The notes: a model not told the origin generated them from the letters alone. A DNA stretch of 64,000 nucleotides from Acridotheres tristis (GCA_037013685.1 CM072886.1:89702422-89766421), one strand, 5' to 3'. Numbered from the stretch's first letter, positions 45,591-58,117 are shown. Made by a program: numbers and translations.

Positions 45591-48500
45591 TGAATTTAAC
45601 TTTTATCTTCTAGAGTGCCTGAAACCTGTTTGGTGACCTCTGCAGGCTGAATGCCCACATGCTCTGGCCCCTCATTTGAGATGTTCATGAAACAGAGAGC
45701 AGTCTGACAGACCCTGTGGAGTACCAACCTGAACAGTAGTCCTCTCAGTATACCCCTCCAAAATCTCTCATGCCTATACTCCTTGCCCACAAAACAGCCT
45801 CATCAAATTTTGCTTCTCTATAAATGGCCTGAAACAAGAAGGAAGCACAATGTTTGTGGAATGATTCCTCATTTTAGGACAAGGAGAGAGACTCAATCTG
45901 ACAAGTGCACTAGGAGTTCTCAGATATCAGAAAAACACATTTTGGAGAAGCAAATCCCTGTGAGAGACAACGAGGCCAAGAAGAGCTGCTTTCCAAACCA
46001 TGCTGCCCTGAGTGTAAGGTGAGAACATAATATTTGAAGTTTCAGTGAAGAAAAAAGTTCAAGAGATTACTTAGCATCATGACTCCCAGGGATCTGCACA
46101 CTCCCAAATGCAGCAAAGAGCAGCCAGGAAAGAGACAGTGACCCCAAAACTGCCATGCATTCAACTTCACTCTGTTTCAGCTGAAATGTTACAGAAGCGG
46201 GATAAGCCCTCTAATAGTGGGTTTCCACAGTCTTAAGAAATGACAAAACTTGATTTTATGTGAGCATGCTTTCAGCAAGCTAAATATACTGAAATGACCA
46301 TTCAGCATCAATACTAATACAGTTAAAGAATGAGGAATAAATATCTAACGTATTTAGTGCATGCACAGATATTGCTGTTGAATACAGAGCAATAGCTCTG
46401 GTGCACCAGGCAGCACTGCAGACACAGAACAAACATGATTGCAAACACTATGTTTTGCAGCCCCAGCTTCGTATGGATTGCATCATGCAAATTATTTGTG
46501 TTGCCTGCAGATGCAGCCTTAATTCAAAAGCATAAGACAGTACGGACCAGCCCTCATGCGACAAGTTCCTGAGTACAGACTAAATGCTTTGTTCAGAAAT
46601 GCTCATACTGAAGACCTTCCACTCACACAGACAGCTAAGCACTGCCACCTTGCACAATTTTACACAGCCATCCTGCACACCAGAAGGAACCTCTCAGAGG
46701 GAAAGGATGAGATTCAGAATAAGGTTTCAAAGAGGTAAAAGTGATACACTGCGTCTCTTGTGATTGTAGCTGCACACCTGTGAACCTGAGGGTTGCACTT
46801 GAGTGAACAGCTTCTACCTGGTCTGTGCTAAAATGGTTGTACATCACACACTGGCACAGGGAACCTTAGGGGTATGTAATTCTTTAGGGTGCATTTAGTT
46901 GATGTTATGCTGGCATAATTGCTTCCACCTCACCTGCGCAACCCTTTAAGTCCGTCAACTCTAGTTTTGTAGTTACCTATGACATATTTGATATGCTGAC
47001 AGCAATACCACGCAGACAGGACTTGCTACCAAAATCTCAAAGTTCAAGACTCTGAAGGTAAGTTGAATTAAATCCAACATGACTGTGAACATCTCTGTGG
47101 GAGCTCTGGACAGACAGAGACATAATCCTAAAGCATTTCGAACTCAGGATGTTCATCTGGTTCCTGACTCTCAGTCAAATTCCCTGCAAAGCACCTTGAA
47201 ATTTTCATTCTTCATGCAGACCCTGAAGGGTCACTTTCCTCTTGAAAAAAAAGGCTGAATTGGTACACACTAGGCTGCATATTTGCAATCGTGTCCACTG
47301 TCTTTGCTTTGACCTCAAAGTGATTGTAGAAATTGTGACCTGCAGTTTCCTAGCGGCAATTTCCATAGAGGCCCGACAATGAAACTGCTTCTCCTGAAAG
47401 AAGTAGCTCCCGCTTCTGCTAGCCAAGTGTGGCTATATACATATGTATATATGCGTATATGTATATTAACATGTACCTCTGATACATAAGTGACCTTTTG
47501 CACCAGCTGGTAGCTGACAGGAAATTAATTTCTGGGGCAAAGACATTTGTTTGCTTCCCACGCCTTGTTGCAGCAGTGCTCTGTTCCGAGCACCAGAAAG
47601 CGCTGAACTGCTGCAGAGTCCTCCTGTCCTGCTTTGCCATGGCCGTGTGGTGACAGTGCCCACCACCAGTGACCTGTCACAAACATGGCAGTTAGGCAGC
47701 AATTGTGTGGGAACATTCAATATCCCGTTTCCTCCCTCAAGGCCAAATTGTGCTGTGCTCTGCCTGTACCAGGGAAGCAGGCTGGAGCTTCCTGCTCTCC
47801 AGGTAACCCCTTCAATTGGGAGCAGAAAGGGCTGAGCAAAATCCCACTTGTGCCACTCAGGCAGGTTGGGTTAACAGTTGATGAATTGTGGTTATCTGAG
47901 CTATAGCTTATTCCTCATGGGTAAGCCAACTTAAATTGAAAACATCAACACTTTTCAGCAACGAGTTTGTGTGTGTGGACATGACTCAAATTAGAATCAG
48001 TGTCTGAGTTAGGACTACAGTTATTCCATAGTGAAGACAAGTCCGCTATCCAATATCCCCTTCCCGAGCTTCAACTTTAATGGTTATTCGAACATTATTG
48101 TAAAAAAAAAGCCCTGGCTGACACTTCCTACCCAAACTTGGCAATTCCTTGAATTTTCCTCCAAAATCTGCTTTGTCCTAGCTGTCTCTGGGCACAAAGA
48201 GACACTCCCACATCCTTTACATTCCAGTTGGGGCTAATTGAACTCACATGTCAGCATGAGTCAGCAGTAATTACCAGGAATATTAAGGAAAGATTTGGCA
48301 TCGGACTTTGATAATTCAATAGCAGAGCCCCCATGTTCAGTGGTGTCTGAGATGGGATCAAACCCCTTAAAGACGCAACAGCAAAAGCTGTATTGCGTTC
48401 TCTAGTCTCGTTTAACTACACATGGGCAGCTCCTGATACTGAAAGCATCTTTGCTATATTTTTTTATATACCTAGAGAAAGGAAAATGTAATGGAAAAAT

Positions 48501-50490
48501 CATTTCTGAGTACTAAATTCTCCTCGCTGGAGTTTAAATCTGTTTATGCCCTGAAACCGATGAATCAATATTAGACTGGCTGGCTGGTTTTTGTAAGCAC
48601 TCGCATTGCAAACAGGGCCTAGAAATGCATTTCCTCCTTACAATTCCTGAGAAGAAATCTGAATCGATGGGAGGCTGAGGTAATAACATACCTCTCCTCT
48701 CCCACGGCTCAGTTGAAATGAAAATCCTGAAGCCACGACAACCCAACTTTTCCACGTACGAGTGTTTGCTCCGCACCACTCTTCCCAAAACAGTCCCCCT
48801 CCGTACACCTTCAACCTACAGACTGTGTAGCCTTGTGCTTCCAGAGCTGGGGACAGGAGGTGTTTGCACACCAGCCCAACACAAGCCCTAAAATCCCGAT
48901 CTTCTCCTCGTCACTGATGAACACCCGAACACACTTTTATGGTCAACTATGGCGAAAAAAACTTTTGTCACAAACATATACGGACACAGAGACACGGTGG
49001 GTGCGGCAGTGAAAAGTGAGGACTGCCTCAGCCTGTGCTCTGGCAGAGGATGCCGGCAGGAGCAACAGTGTGAAAGTCACAATCAAAGCCTTAACTGGAA
49101 ACTCTTTCTGGATCTTAATATCTACAGTATAAGGTAGTTTGTTTTTCACTGAAATAAATTCTCGCTCTTGGTTGCAAATTAACCAAGTGTCTTGCCGGTG
49201 AATTTGATCTTGTCAGTTATTAAGTCTCTCACTTAAATGAAATTTTTTAGTCTTAGCCCTCAGTCGTAACACTCTCTGCGTGTTCATAAAGGAGAACTGT
49301 TTTATTTTATCTAGTACAAACATATGTGCATCAACATTCTTTTCCACAGACTACTTCTGAACCCAACCAGATCATTCAGTTTTATTTAAATCCAGTCCTG
49401 GTTATCTTTTTGAAACCTCCAACTACAAAATGTAGTTTTGTTGTTTGGTTTTTTGGTTTTTTTTTTTTTTTTTTGGGAGGGCTTTTTTCTTTTTCTTTTC
49501 TGGTTAAATAGTCCATCTCTTGTAAACTGACAAAATGACGCACAAACATTGTTTTTGTCTGTCTTCAGGAAAAAAAAGGTTTTTTACATGATATAACTTG
49601 GTTCTATGCTATTTAAATTATTCTTTTAAAAAGACGTAAAACTACAGCTTCACCCAAAGACGTACAAAATTCTTGTTTACTAAACAAAGTAACACGAAGT
49701 CAGAAAAAACACCAGAGTCTTTCCCTCACTGTTTTTTCTCCCTTTGGTATGTCAAACTGAAACACAACAAGAATCCGTAGCGCAGAAGTTATAAAACGCT
49801 CAGAATTATTTCCAAGTCAAGTACTGGCTGACCCCAAGGCAAACCCACTCTGTCCAGTTCCGAGCAAGTACACCTGAGGCTCGAAAGAGGCAATGTGAAA
49901 CTTTAGTTCACTTGTTTTCCCCTCGAAAGGTCTCTCGAAGCGGCAGCGCAAAGGATGTGGCCAAGGTGCCGCGGGGGGGATCTCCGCCGCCCCGCTTTTA
50001 GCCCTCGGGACAGAGAAGCACGGCTTGGGCATCACCCATCCGAGGGTCGGCCGGCACCGGCACCCCCGGGGCTCTCGCCTGGGAGCTAAGGACCGTCACC
50101 GGCGCCCGGCTGGAAGAAGCACGGCTGCGGTCCCAGCGCCTCCGACAAGGGCGGAAGGACCACCGACACCCCGGGGGCAGCGAGGAGCGAGGCGGCCGGA
50201 GCCGACAGTCCCCCGTTTCCCCCTCACAGTCTAGGCTGAAGCCTCTCCTGCCCGCCGCGAGCTCTCGGGATGCAGCGACTTACCCCACGGTCCCCGCCAC
50301 GACCCGGGGGTGCAAAGTTTCTCCGGGCGAGCGGCAGCCCCCGGCCGCGGCGCAGGGCGGAGGTGCGGGAGCGAGCGGCGGGAGCGGGCCGGAGGGCGCC
50401 GGGGGTGGGGAGGATGCTCGGGCGCCGCGTCCCTCGTGATCCAGGTGGCGGGCGGGCGGCCGAGGGACGGGGCGAGCCGGCGCTGCCCGC

Positions 50491-50500
50491 TCGCACGCGA
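50491..50500 (-). promoter_or_regulatory. Xenobiotic response element, full extended consensus
   Basis: The minus strand reads TCGCGTGCGA, which fits the AHR/ARNT extended consensus (T/G)NGCGTG(A/C)(G/C)A at every position. It lies inside the putative AHRR promoter island. AHRR is known to be an AHR/ARNT target gene; function of this copy is inferred. Confidence 0.55.
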
Positions 50501-50523
50501 TCCGCGCCCGCCGCGCCCCGGCG

Positions 50524-50538
50524 GCGCCAGAGGGCGCT
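50524..50538 (+). promoter_or_regulatory. CTCF-like motif
   Basis: The plus strand reads GCGCCAGAGGGCGCT, which I count as 13 of 15 matches to a CCASYAGRKGGCRSY-type CTCF core, including the invariant AGxxGGC part. It sits 24 bp from the promoter XRE. GC-rich islands generate such matches by chance. Confidence 0.35.
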
Positions 50539-51032
50539 GCTGCGGCGGCTCCGCGCCCGGCGGGAGCGGAGCGGGGCCGGGATCCGCCGCGATCCTCCGG
50601 GTGGGACCGCGGCGTTCGGCGCCCGGCCCAACGCGGCTGCGGCCGCTCCGCCGCGGGATCCACGGGGGAGCCGCGAGGAGCCGGGAGCCCGCTGCCCGCC
50701 GTGCGGTGCACCTGCCCGCGCCGCCCAGCAGCCCGGCTGTCCCGAAAAGTTTAAAGGGGAAAGTGCCGCGCGGGTCCTTTCCCGCCTCGCGGACGTCTGG
50801 AACAGCCTCAGCCTCCCCTGTACCGGTGCCTCTGACCCCCGGCTGCCGCTCCGCCTGGCCCCGGGGTCGCTGCGCTTGTCGCCTTGCGCGGTTCCCGCGG
50901 CATCAGCGCAGCTCCCTCGGCATCACCGGTGCCTTCAGTACAGAACCGCATTCACCGGCTTCCCCTGGAAGCCAAGCAGCAACTGGGATAATGTCTTCAA
51001 CTAGCTGTGTTTGTTTTGTTTTATTTCCCCAG

Positions 51033-51134
51033 AACGTTTTGCCGACGGATTTCTGGTGTGTACTGGAAGTGGCAGGGGATCCCGGTCAAGCGGCGACGCC
51101 TTCTGTGAGTGGTGGTGTTAGACGCTGGAGCTCG
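51033..51134 (+). other. Candidate exon of a divergent plus-strand transcript
   Basis: A T-rich tract ending TTATTTCCCCAG (AG at 51031-51032) is a strong acceptor, and CTCG followed by GTAAGC is a good donor at 51135. The 102-bp segment between them lies at the edge of the CpG island, on the strand opposite AHRR. CpG-island promoters often produce such divergent RNAs. An open frame runs through it, but no protein family is recognised. Confidence 0.35.
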
Positions 51135-51539
51135 GTAAGCACCGAAAGTGGCGCTTGCACGGGAGTCTTGAGGAGAGACGAAACCAGACCAGGCTGATAC
51201 AGAAAATTCAAGGTAACAAAGTGAAAAACTCTCCTTGGGGAGGTGCCAGTCCTTAGCGAGAAGATCCAAAGTTTGAACCCCCAGACGACTTCTGGGACTC
51301 GTTGCTGTGGGGACAAATTCTCTGTTGCTCCTCAGACCTGGACTACCGAGGTGTCCCGTCAGATGGAGATGCAGTGGCAGGTACCACTGATCAGACAGCA
51401 ATGCCCTGCACCCACTGCCTTCATCCTGGACACAGTGCCTCAGCTGTCTGTGATCTATACCCTCTGGGAAAGGTCAATTATCAAGTACACGTGGCAGGAA
51501 TATAGGAGGCAAAAATATATTTTCTTTCCTATATGTGTA

Positions 51540-51607
51540 ATATAGGAATATAAAAAAGAATTATATGTATATATACCCATATATGTATATGTATTATATG
51601 TATATAA
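51540..51607. repeat. AT-rich TATATG-type low-complexity tract
   Basis: Degenerate repeats of TATATG and TATATA immediately precede the CR1 fragment. A similar tract lies at 47433-47468. Confidence 0.85.
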
Positions 51608-51626
51608 AGAATTCTGCTTTTGGTAA

Positions 51627-51840
51627 TCATAGAATAGTTTGGGCTGGAAGGGGTCTTTAAAGATCATCTAGTCCAAACCACCTGCAAGTGGCAGGAGCAT
51701 CTTCAGCTGGATCAGGGTGCTCATCCAAACAGACCTTGAACATTTCCATGGATAGGGCATCTACCACTTCTCTGAACAACACGTTCCAAGGTTTCACAAC
51801 CCTCGTTGTAAAACACTCTCTTCCTTTCATCCCATCTGAA
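51627..51840 (-). repeat. CR1 LINE 3' end (antisense)
   Basis: It starts TCATAGAATAGTTTGGGCTG, then GGAAGGGGTCTTTAAAGATC and ATCTAGTCCAAACCACCTGC. This is the least diverged CR1 tail in the window. The ATTCTATGA end on the minus strand is preserved. Confidence 0.93.
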
Positions 51841-52449
51841 TAGATGTTTCATCCATATGAAGCTGTACTCTCAGGTTGCTTGTGGTACAGACTGAATAAA
51901 AACACAGTGGCTAAGCACTAATTTACTGGGGAAGAAGAGGAGAGGAGAAGGAATACCAGAGGGTACTCGAGCTTTTCCTCTCTCACTCTGGACAGTGGAT
52001 GAGGAGGGTGGCCCCAGCTCAATGGTCAGTCTCCACAGTTGCACTCTTATAGCTTCCTAGTTTTCCCAGCTCTTCAGAGCTGTGTCTCTGGAGCACCCTA
52101 CCACCTGACCTCATGATCACTATCAAATCTTTGGCTTGACTACTCATGTCTTGGTTTTAGCAGGGAAACTGCATTTTGACAAATGGACCCACATAATAAA
52201 TTTCCATCTCTCTGTTGCCCGCGTTGTTCAATATGAGGGGAAGCCCAGACCCCAGCCCTCCTGTCTTGTGCATAAAGATGGAACAGCCCAGCTCACAGGA
52301 ACACTATTGTTCCAGCAAAATAGAACCAGTCAGTGTTGTTGATTGCCCTGTTATATCTTCCCAGACAGAGCCTTGACTATAAAAATAGTTGCAATAATCC
52401 ACATGGACAGTTGCAATTGTACATGGCATTCAGAAAGCAAAAACGGAAT

Positions 52450-52524
52450 TCATAGTTTGACACAGACATATCCCCAATCCGTCAGGATGTGACACACTGG
52501 CGGCATGTCTATGCCAAACTATAA
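52450..52524. repeat. Imperfect inverted repeat, 20-bp arms
   Basis: The arm TCATAGTTTGACACAGACAT (52450-52469) pairs with ATGTCTATGCCAAACTATAA (52505-52524) at 17 of 20 positions across a 35-nt loop. It could be a hairpin RNA, the ends of a tiny transposon, or chance. Confidence 0.5.
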
Positions 52525-54539
52525 ATGTCATTATTTACTTTTCCTCCGAATGCTATTTATGATTGCAACCTTCACTGTAAATTAGTGCATATATTTTATA
52601 TCGGACTTTTCTGAGCAGCTTTGGTATTGCCTGCACTTATTATTTTCACAGGATTGAATGTAAGCTTGACTACTTGGGCCGCAATAAATCTTCAGGGACT
52701 ACAGACTGTGCTTATGTTAGGAGGATTTGCCAGCGTAACCATACCAGCAAAATCCTATCTGGCAGAGTCAAGGCCTATGTTTGGAAAGAGAAATCAAAGG
52801 CCATCAACACTGAATAGCTCTCCACTAGATGGAACAATGGTGCTTCTGCTGCCAGGCCATTGACAGGGAGTGATTTACCCAGAAGACAATTGGGGGGTGG
52901 GGGTGGAACCCAGAAATTGCTGGATAATGGTGAGACAGTCATGGGACTGCTATTGTTCATCGCTCCTCCTGGTAAACTCAATGCCAGAGAGGAGAAGCCA
53001 GGGAGCTAGGAGGTGTCTTGGTGTGTGAAGACACATCAGAGATCATTGACCAGACATGAACCAGATTTGAATTAGAAATGGTGTCACCACATGGTATTCA
53101 GGTCACTCTAACAAATCTCTTCCTGAGCTTGTTTTTCTGGGGCCCCAAGCTAGCATATGTCCAGCTTGGAATTTGGACTGTTTTGCACCTGTCTGCATTG
53201 ATATGACTAAATATGATGGTTCAGATGCTTTATGGGAGGTCATTCCACATACAGTTGATTGACTAGGCCTACAGAGAGAATATTTGTGCTGTGTTCTCTT
53301 CACTCTCTGGATTTTACATTTTGTTAAAAGTAATTACACTTGCCAGGGAAGAATTGTTTTTCATAATCTCATGCTGCTGACTGTTTATACTTATACCAGC
53401 TATGTGCAGATCATTTTTATACAAGTTAGGCTTACTGAACGACCGCCAGATACTTCTGTTTTCCTTCTTGAATTTTAATTGCTTACTTGCCCAGCATCTA
53501 TTTTTAAAATGGAATTGTAAATGGAACAGTAAGTTCCATCACTCACCATAGATGCAGCGGGTGAGTGCTCTCCTTACTCCTCCTTTGCTCCTTTCTGCAA
53601 GGAAAGTGAAGGAGTTATTAAAGGAAACTCCCCAGTCTGACCATTCATGAGATTCACTGGTAGTCTATAACACCAGAGACTTTAGCTGCTTCACCCATTT
53701 ACTAAAATTTTCCTGAATGCAGTTTCAAAGCAGGCGTCTTTGAAATTTCAGTCTTCTTTTTCCCAAACTCAGAGAATACTTCCCATACTTGAAAATACGT
53801 GTTTTTTCAAAGGGCTGATTTGAACACTGAACTTCAACTCATCCACACTTTCATTTTCAAGACCACATGCCATCAATTTTTCCTATAACCCCATTTCTGG
53901 AAAATTACTATCGACTTCAGTCTTCATCCATCTTCTTATAGCCAGAACTATTTCAAGCACCTACGTATTTAGAACATCCATTTTATCTCTAGTGTTGCAG
54001 CTTTTTGACTCTAACCAGTTTCTCATCTATGTCCTTTTGCTTATTTTTTAATATTCTCCATTATTTTTAGACTATTGGAAAGGAAGGTGATCATGTACAG
54101 GAAACTAACAGAGAGCTGGAAGCCAATGTAATTTTATTTCTGATTCTTTAACACACGATATTTGAAAAAAGAGACAGACATTCTTAATATTCTCATAAAC
54201 ACAAGTATTTCCTCATGAAGCAACACTGGTTGCTTCTTATTCCTTCCATACTGCTTTTATAAACTCTCAAAGTACAAAGTGATTGAAATACACTCAGTTT
54301 CCAGATTGCCAGAGCTAGCAATTTCAAACTATTTCAAATTAACTTATTTTCTCTGAATAGTGTTTCAGAACTATGCTATTTCAAGGCAGGAAAAGAGGCA
54401 TATGAGATGTTTGGATAACATCCTTGTTAAACTGCAAGCTGTCCTCACTGTGGATTTAGCCTCCAATTTAATAAACTGATCATAATAAATGCAGAAGACG
54501 TGAAATCACAGCTTAGAAAGCATCTTCATGACCAGATAT

Positions 54540-54640
54540 TTTGTATAGGTTTTGGTTGGATTTGGGGTTTTTTTGTTTGTTTGGGATTTTTTGTCGTTGG
54601 TTTGGTTTGGTTTTTTGGGGTTTTTTGGGGTTTTTTAAAA
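54540..54640 (+). repeat. T/G-rich low-complexity tract with GGGG runs
   Basis: Runs of TTTTTTGGGG and TTTGGTTTGG are present. Four G-tracts of three or four occur, but two spacers are long, so G-quadruplex potential is modest. Confidence 0.8.
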
Positions 54641-57469
54641 TTTTCCCTGTTGTGCTTAGCCAGTATTGGGTACCTCTTTAAACTGACATACTTCCAAGGA
54701 TTGTCTTTATTAACCTAAGCCAAGTGTGTTACATAGCAACAAAAATTTCATTATCTGAGCTACTTTTGCTTATATTTACCACTCTGTAGAAGGTTGCAGG
54801 TTGGTAAGGCTGATGTTTTCTTGAAGGCTTCCAAATGCTGCAGAGAAAAAAAGAGAACTTTGGTTGCTGTGCTGCTGCTGCCTTCATGTAGGGACGGCTG
54901 CTTGCTTACTTGTTAAGGGAGTTTTGGGGGACAAAAGGCTGACACTGCTGTTCACTGGTGTCTGGAGCAGCAGGAGAGCTGAGGTCTCAGGCAGCATCAC
55001 TCTGGAAGTGACAATGACCTTGGAATTGAACCTCAGCCACTTTTCACTTCCCCGCCGAGGGGAAAGTTGACTTTAGAGGGGGTAAGACCTGGTGTCTAGC
55101 ACAGAAAGTGAAAGTGGGTGTCTGGTGCACAGAAGCACCTTTACAAGCCACCAGAGAAAAGGAGATGAAAGAGAAAAACAAAGTGTCTTAAGTGCAGAGA
55201 GCTCAAAAGAAGAATGAGTGCTTATAACGAGATACCTGCATCCTTCTCTGGTTTTTGTGTGCTCCAGTTCTGTTTCTACCAATTCCCCTGACCTCTCTAA
55301 CATAGAAGTCCATATGAAGCTGTGAATTGCAGTAAAATGCAAGGAGAAACATTTAACTCAGTCATGTGGAGACTGGAGAAAAAGAAAAAAATGTTTAGAA
55401 ATCTAAACTCTGTTTTCCCAATGGAAGTGAGCAGAAAGAAAATGATAAGAATATATTTTTAACAACAAATTATGAATATGCTTTGTCATAATTTTCATTT
55501 ATTGTAAGAAATCATACAGTCAGCTAAACAAATTTTATTTCTTTAAATATTAAAAGAGAGTGCTAAAACAACAGGCAGAGCAGAGCCCTTACAAGTCATT
55601 ATTGCTTATAAAAAAAATCAATTAATAACTGCATCGTGTTAGTGAATTTTTAAGTCAGTTCTTTCCATATGGTCCATCTTTCCTCAGACAAGTTAGTTGC
55701 TAAAAACAAGCAATAAGTCATCCTCGTTCTTTTATTTTAATACTGTAAAGAGTATTTGTTTTTATAACCAAATTGATTTAAGACTCAGCGTAGCCACAAA
55801 ACATTCTAAACAGATGTCTGACTTGAAAGATACTAATCTGCTTTCTTTCCACATTGTTACAGAAATCTGGGGTGCATGCAACCTGAAGCCTAGACTTTTA
55901 ATCCCAAAGGAAAACACATTTAGAAAGTATATATATAATTATAAGTAAGTATTTTTAATAACGCACTCCAGTGAATAGAAAACATGCTTACTACACAGGT
56001 CTGTAACTGAATTAAAAGCCATGCTGTCAGAAAAGTTGCTATGAAACATTGGATTAAGGTACAGAGGAAGTATCACTGTACAGTGGATTTTGTTTATAGC
56101 TGTAGAGGGCTCCGAGTTGAGAAAAATTTTATTGACACACACATGAAGAATGTGATGTGTTGCACAGCCCATGAGCTTTCATGACTGTGTGTAGCACTTC
56201 CTCTGGTAAGCATCCAAAATGTTTCATCCTGAGAGATGCAATAACAGGGGAGCACCAAATGCTTCTTCCTTTGACCTTGGGCTCTGAATTATGACAGTAT
56301 GGTAACCATATTCTCTTCAGAAAATTGCCTGCTGCCTTCCTCTGTCTGGTGCATTGACTGATAAAGTGGGAATTGAACATTCATCAGACTCTTCTGGAGC
56401 TTTTCCAGTAGAGGATTAGGACTGCTAAAGAGGCTAAGCTCAAATCAAAGGGACAAAACCAAACACATTGAAGAGGGGAATCATCCTGATCTTTTTCTGA
56501 GTCCTGTATTAGATAGAGGGTATTTCTTCTATGAGGTAAAACTCGTGGATCTGGTGTGAAGCTACACCAGTGCATTTCACCCCTGCACACAACTCTCTTG
56601 GACAGTGCAGGCATAAGGAGCAAGTGTGGCTGGCAAGGACTGATCCCACAGTGCTCCACCACTGATTCTGTGCCTCTCCTGCTCCTTCTCTACAGCCCTC
56701 AACAAGAGACTACTGAGAAGGGAAAATGAGGCTGTTTCCTAAAGGAGCCTCTGTCATAGGAAGCAGAGTGATACAGGAACCAGTGCCAGGCTGTGATGTG
56801 GATAAGCAATAAGGTGATGCTGGTCAGGAATGCCCTGAGCTCAGTTCTCAGTTCTTCTGTGGAGAACTTCCTGGAGCAGCCTTGAACTGCCCTTCCCAAA
56901 GGGCAGCTGCCCATAAATTGAAGATAGGACACAGCTGACTTATGCTGTGGAAAACAGAGACGTAGAGAAATCATTTGCTCATGCTCTGGATGTCCTTATG
57001 AATTTCAGACTGTCAGAACAGCACTTACAAATTGTGTATGCTCGTATACATGCATATGGTGATGAAGGGGAAGGTAGACATCCAGACATTTCAGTATTTT
57101 CACTGAATTTGAAGTGTTGACTACTGTAACTATAATTTGATGCCAAATTTGATCACCTGGACCTACCAGGTTCCTCATGGAGGATTTTGAGAAATAGAGG
57201 GATTGTACAACTAAATGAGAACCCTACACAATCAACAGCTTCTTGCCTATCCTACTATAAAATATAAATCTTGGTGAGGAGTACCATACAGTCTCATTTT
57301 CCCCTAGAAAATAGTTTGGCTGTAGGTATTTCATGGGCATGATTTTGTTCCTAAAACATAAGTGTTACCAAGAGTGCAGATATTATGCACTGTGCTAACA
57401 GTAAAAGTTCAAATTAAGGAAAAGGGAGAATTTGTGATAATATTATGAACAAAATGAAGTTACTGGAGT

Positions 57470-57815
57470 AAACTGCATTGCTCGAGGTTGTTGTAAGAGG
57501 GCAGCAACCAAATTTTTAGATGTAAAAGCATTTTGCTCCCACAAGAAGGGGAGAATTGAGACACGTGCTTGTCAATTCTTGTAATTCTTATCTCTCTTGG
57601 GGTTTGTTTTCTCTCTCTTTCTCTCTCTCATTCTTTATATTATTAATATAATCATCATTAGTATTATTATTTTGTCTGGGTTTTTGTTTCAATTATCAAA
57701 CTGTTCTTAACTCACAAGTTCTATGCTTTTTTCTCAATCTCTTCCTCATCTTCCTGGAGGCAGGGAATGAGAAGCTGTGTGGGACTTAGCTGCCAGCCGG
57801 GGTTAAACCACAACA
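57470..57815 (+). mobile_element. Truncated ERVL-type LTR (3' part)
   Basis: The 3' end GCCGGGGTTAAACCACAACA is the standard end of a widespread avian ERVL LTR. Before it come a pyrimidine tract of CTCTCTTTCTCT, an ATTATTATT-like stretch and CAATTATCAAACTGTTCTTA, in the family order. The middle, including the TATA region, appears deleted and the 5' end is not found, so the start is approximate. No internal genes follow. Confidence 0.7.
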
Positions 57816-58073
57816 ATCTAGTAGTGGTTTAAACACTTATATGCTGACAGAAATTGGGTTTGGGGATACTGTAGCTTAGAAGATAGGAAGCAGATAGGAA
57901 AGCCAATGGGTATTTAAGGCTGAACATGAGGCAATCAGATATCGTGACTCTGCCTCCTCTTGGAATTTCTATCTGAATGCTGGTGGAATCCAGGAGCTGG
58001 TAGCTGCATGTGTGTTTTTTATATCTTTTTTGTCTTTCTTAGTCTTCTAATTCCCTCTTCTTGGAACTTCTGT

Positions 58074-58117
58074 GTAACTTATAATTAGTAACTTATAAGT
58101 GAGTAACTTATAATTGA
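58074..58117 (+). repeat. Three tandem copies of a 14/15-bp unit
   Basis: GTAACTTATAATTA, GTAACTTATAAGTGA and GTAACTTATAATTGA lie head to tail. Confidence 0.85.

Larger units (their letters stand above)
50284..50720 (-). other. AHRR: Putative non-coding exon 1 of AHRR
   Basis: Because the start-codon exon begins with an acceptor, an upstream untranslated exon must exist. The best candidate is in the CpG island. On the minus strand GTGGG is followed by GTAAGTCG, with the donor GTAAGT at 50283-50278, a very strong match to the consensus. The start of transcription is unknown; a TTTAAA element at about 50749-50754 could place it near 50720. Other donors in this GC-rich block, or extra 5' UTR exons in intron 1, are possible. 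Confidence 0.5.
49920..51000 (-). promoter_or_regulatory. AHRR: CpG island, probable AHRR promoter (possibly bidirectional)
   Basis: Roughly 1 kb of very GC- and CpG-rich sequence lies between AT-rich flanks, about 18.6 kb upstream of the AHRR start exon in the gene's direction. It contains many GC-box-like runs and an XRE matching the extended consensus at 50491-50500. A CTCF-like motif lies at 50524-50538, and there is a strong minus-strand donor at 50283. Long open frames on both strands here are expected from the low frequency of stop codons in GC-rich DNA and are not treated as genes. Assignment to AHRR is inferred from position and orientation. Confidence 0.75.
51841..57460. other. 5' flank of AHRR, no gene seen (part 1)
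   Basis: The sequence is AT-rich and apparently unique, with only short chance open frames. It contains an imperfect inverted repeat at 52450-52524 and a T/G-rich tract at about 54540-54640. In mammals PDCD6 lies just upstream of AHRR; I looked for its EF-hand coding sequence on the minus strand and did not see it. Confidence 0.6.

Noticed and set aside
49440..49500. T-rich tract considered as a retroposed poly-A tail
   Set aside because: No retroposed gene body or target duplication adjoins it, so it is plain low-complexity sequence.
50270..51197. Plus-strand open frames of 244 and 295 residues in the CpG island
   Set aside because: Composition is Arg/Pro/Gly/Ala-rich, as expected when GC-rich DNA lacks stop codons. 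No domain is seen, and frames of similar size occur on the other strand.
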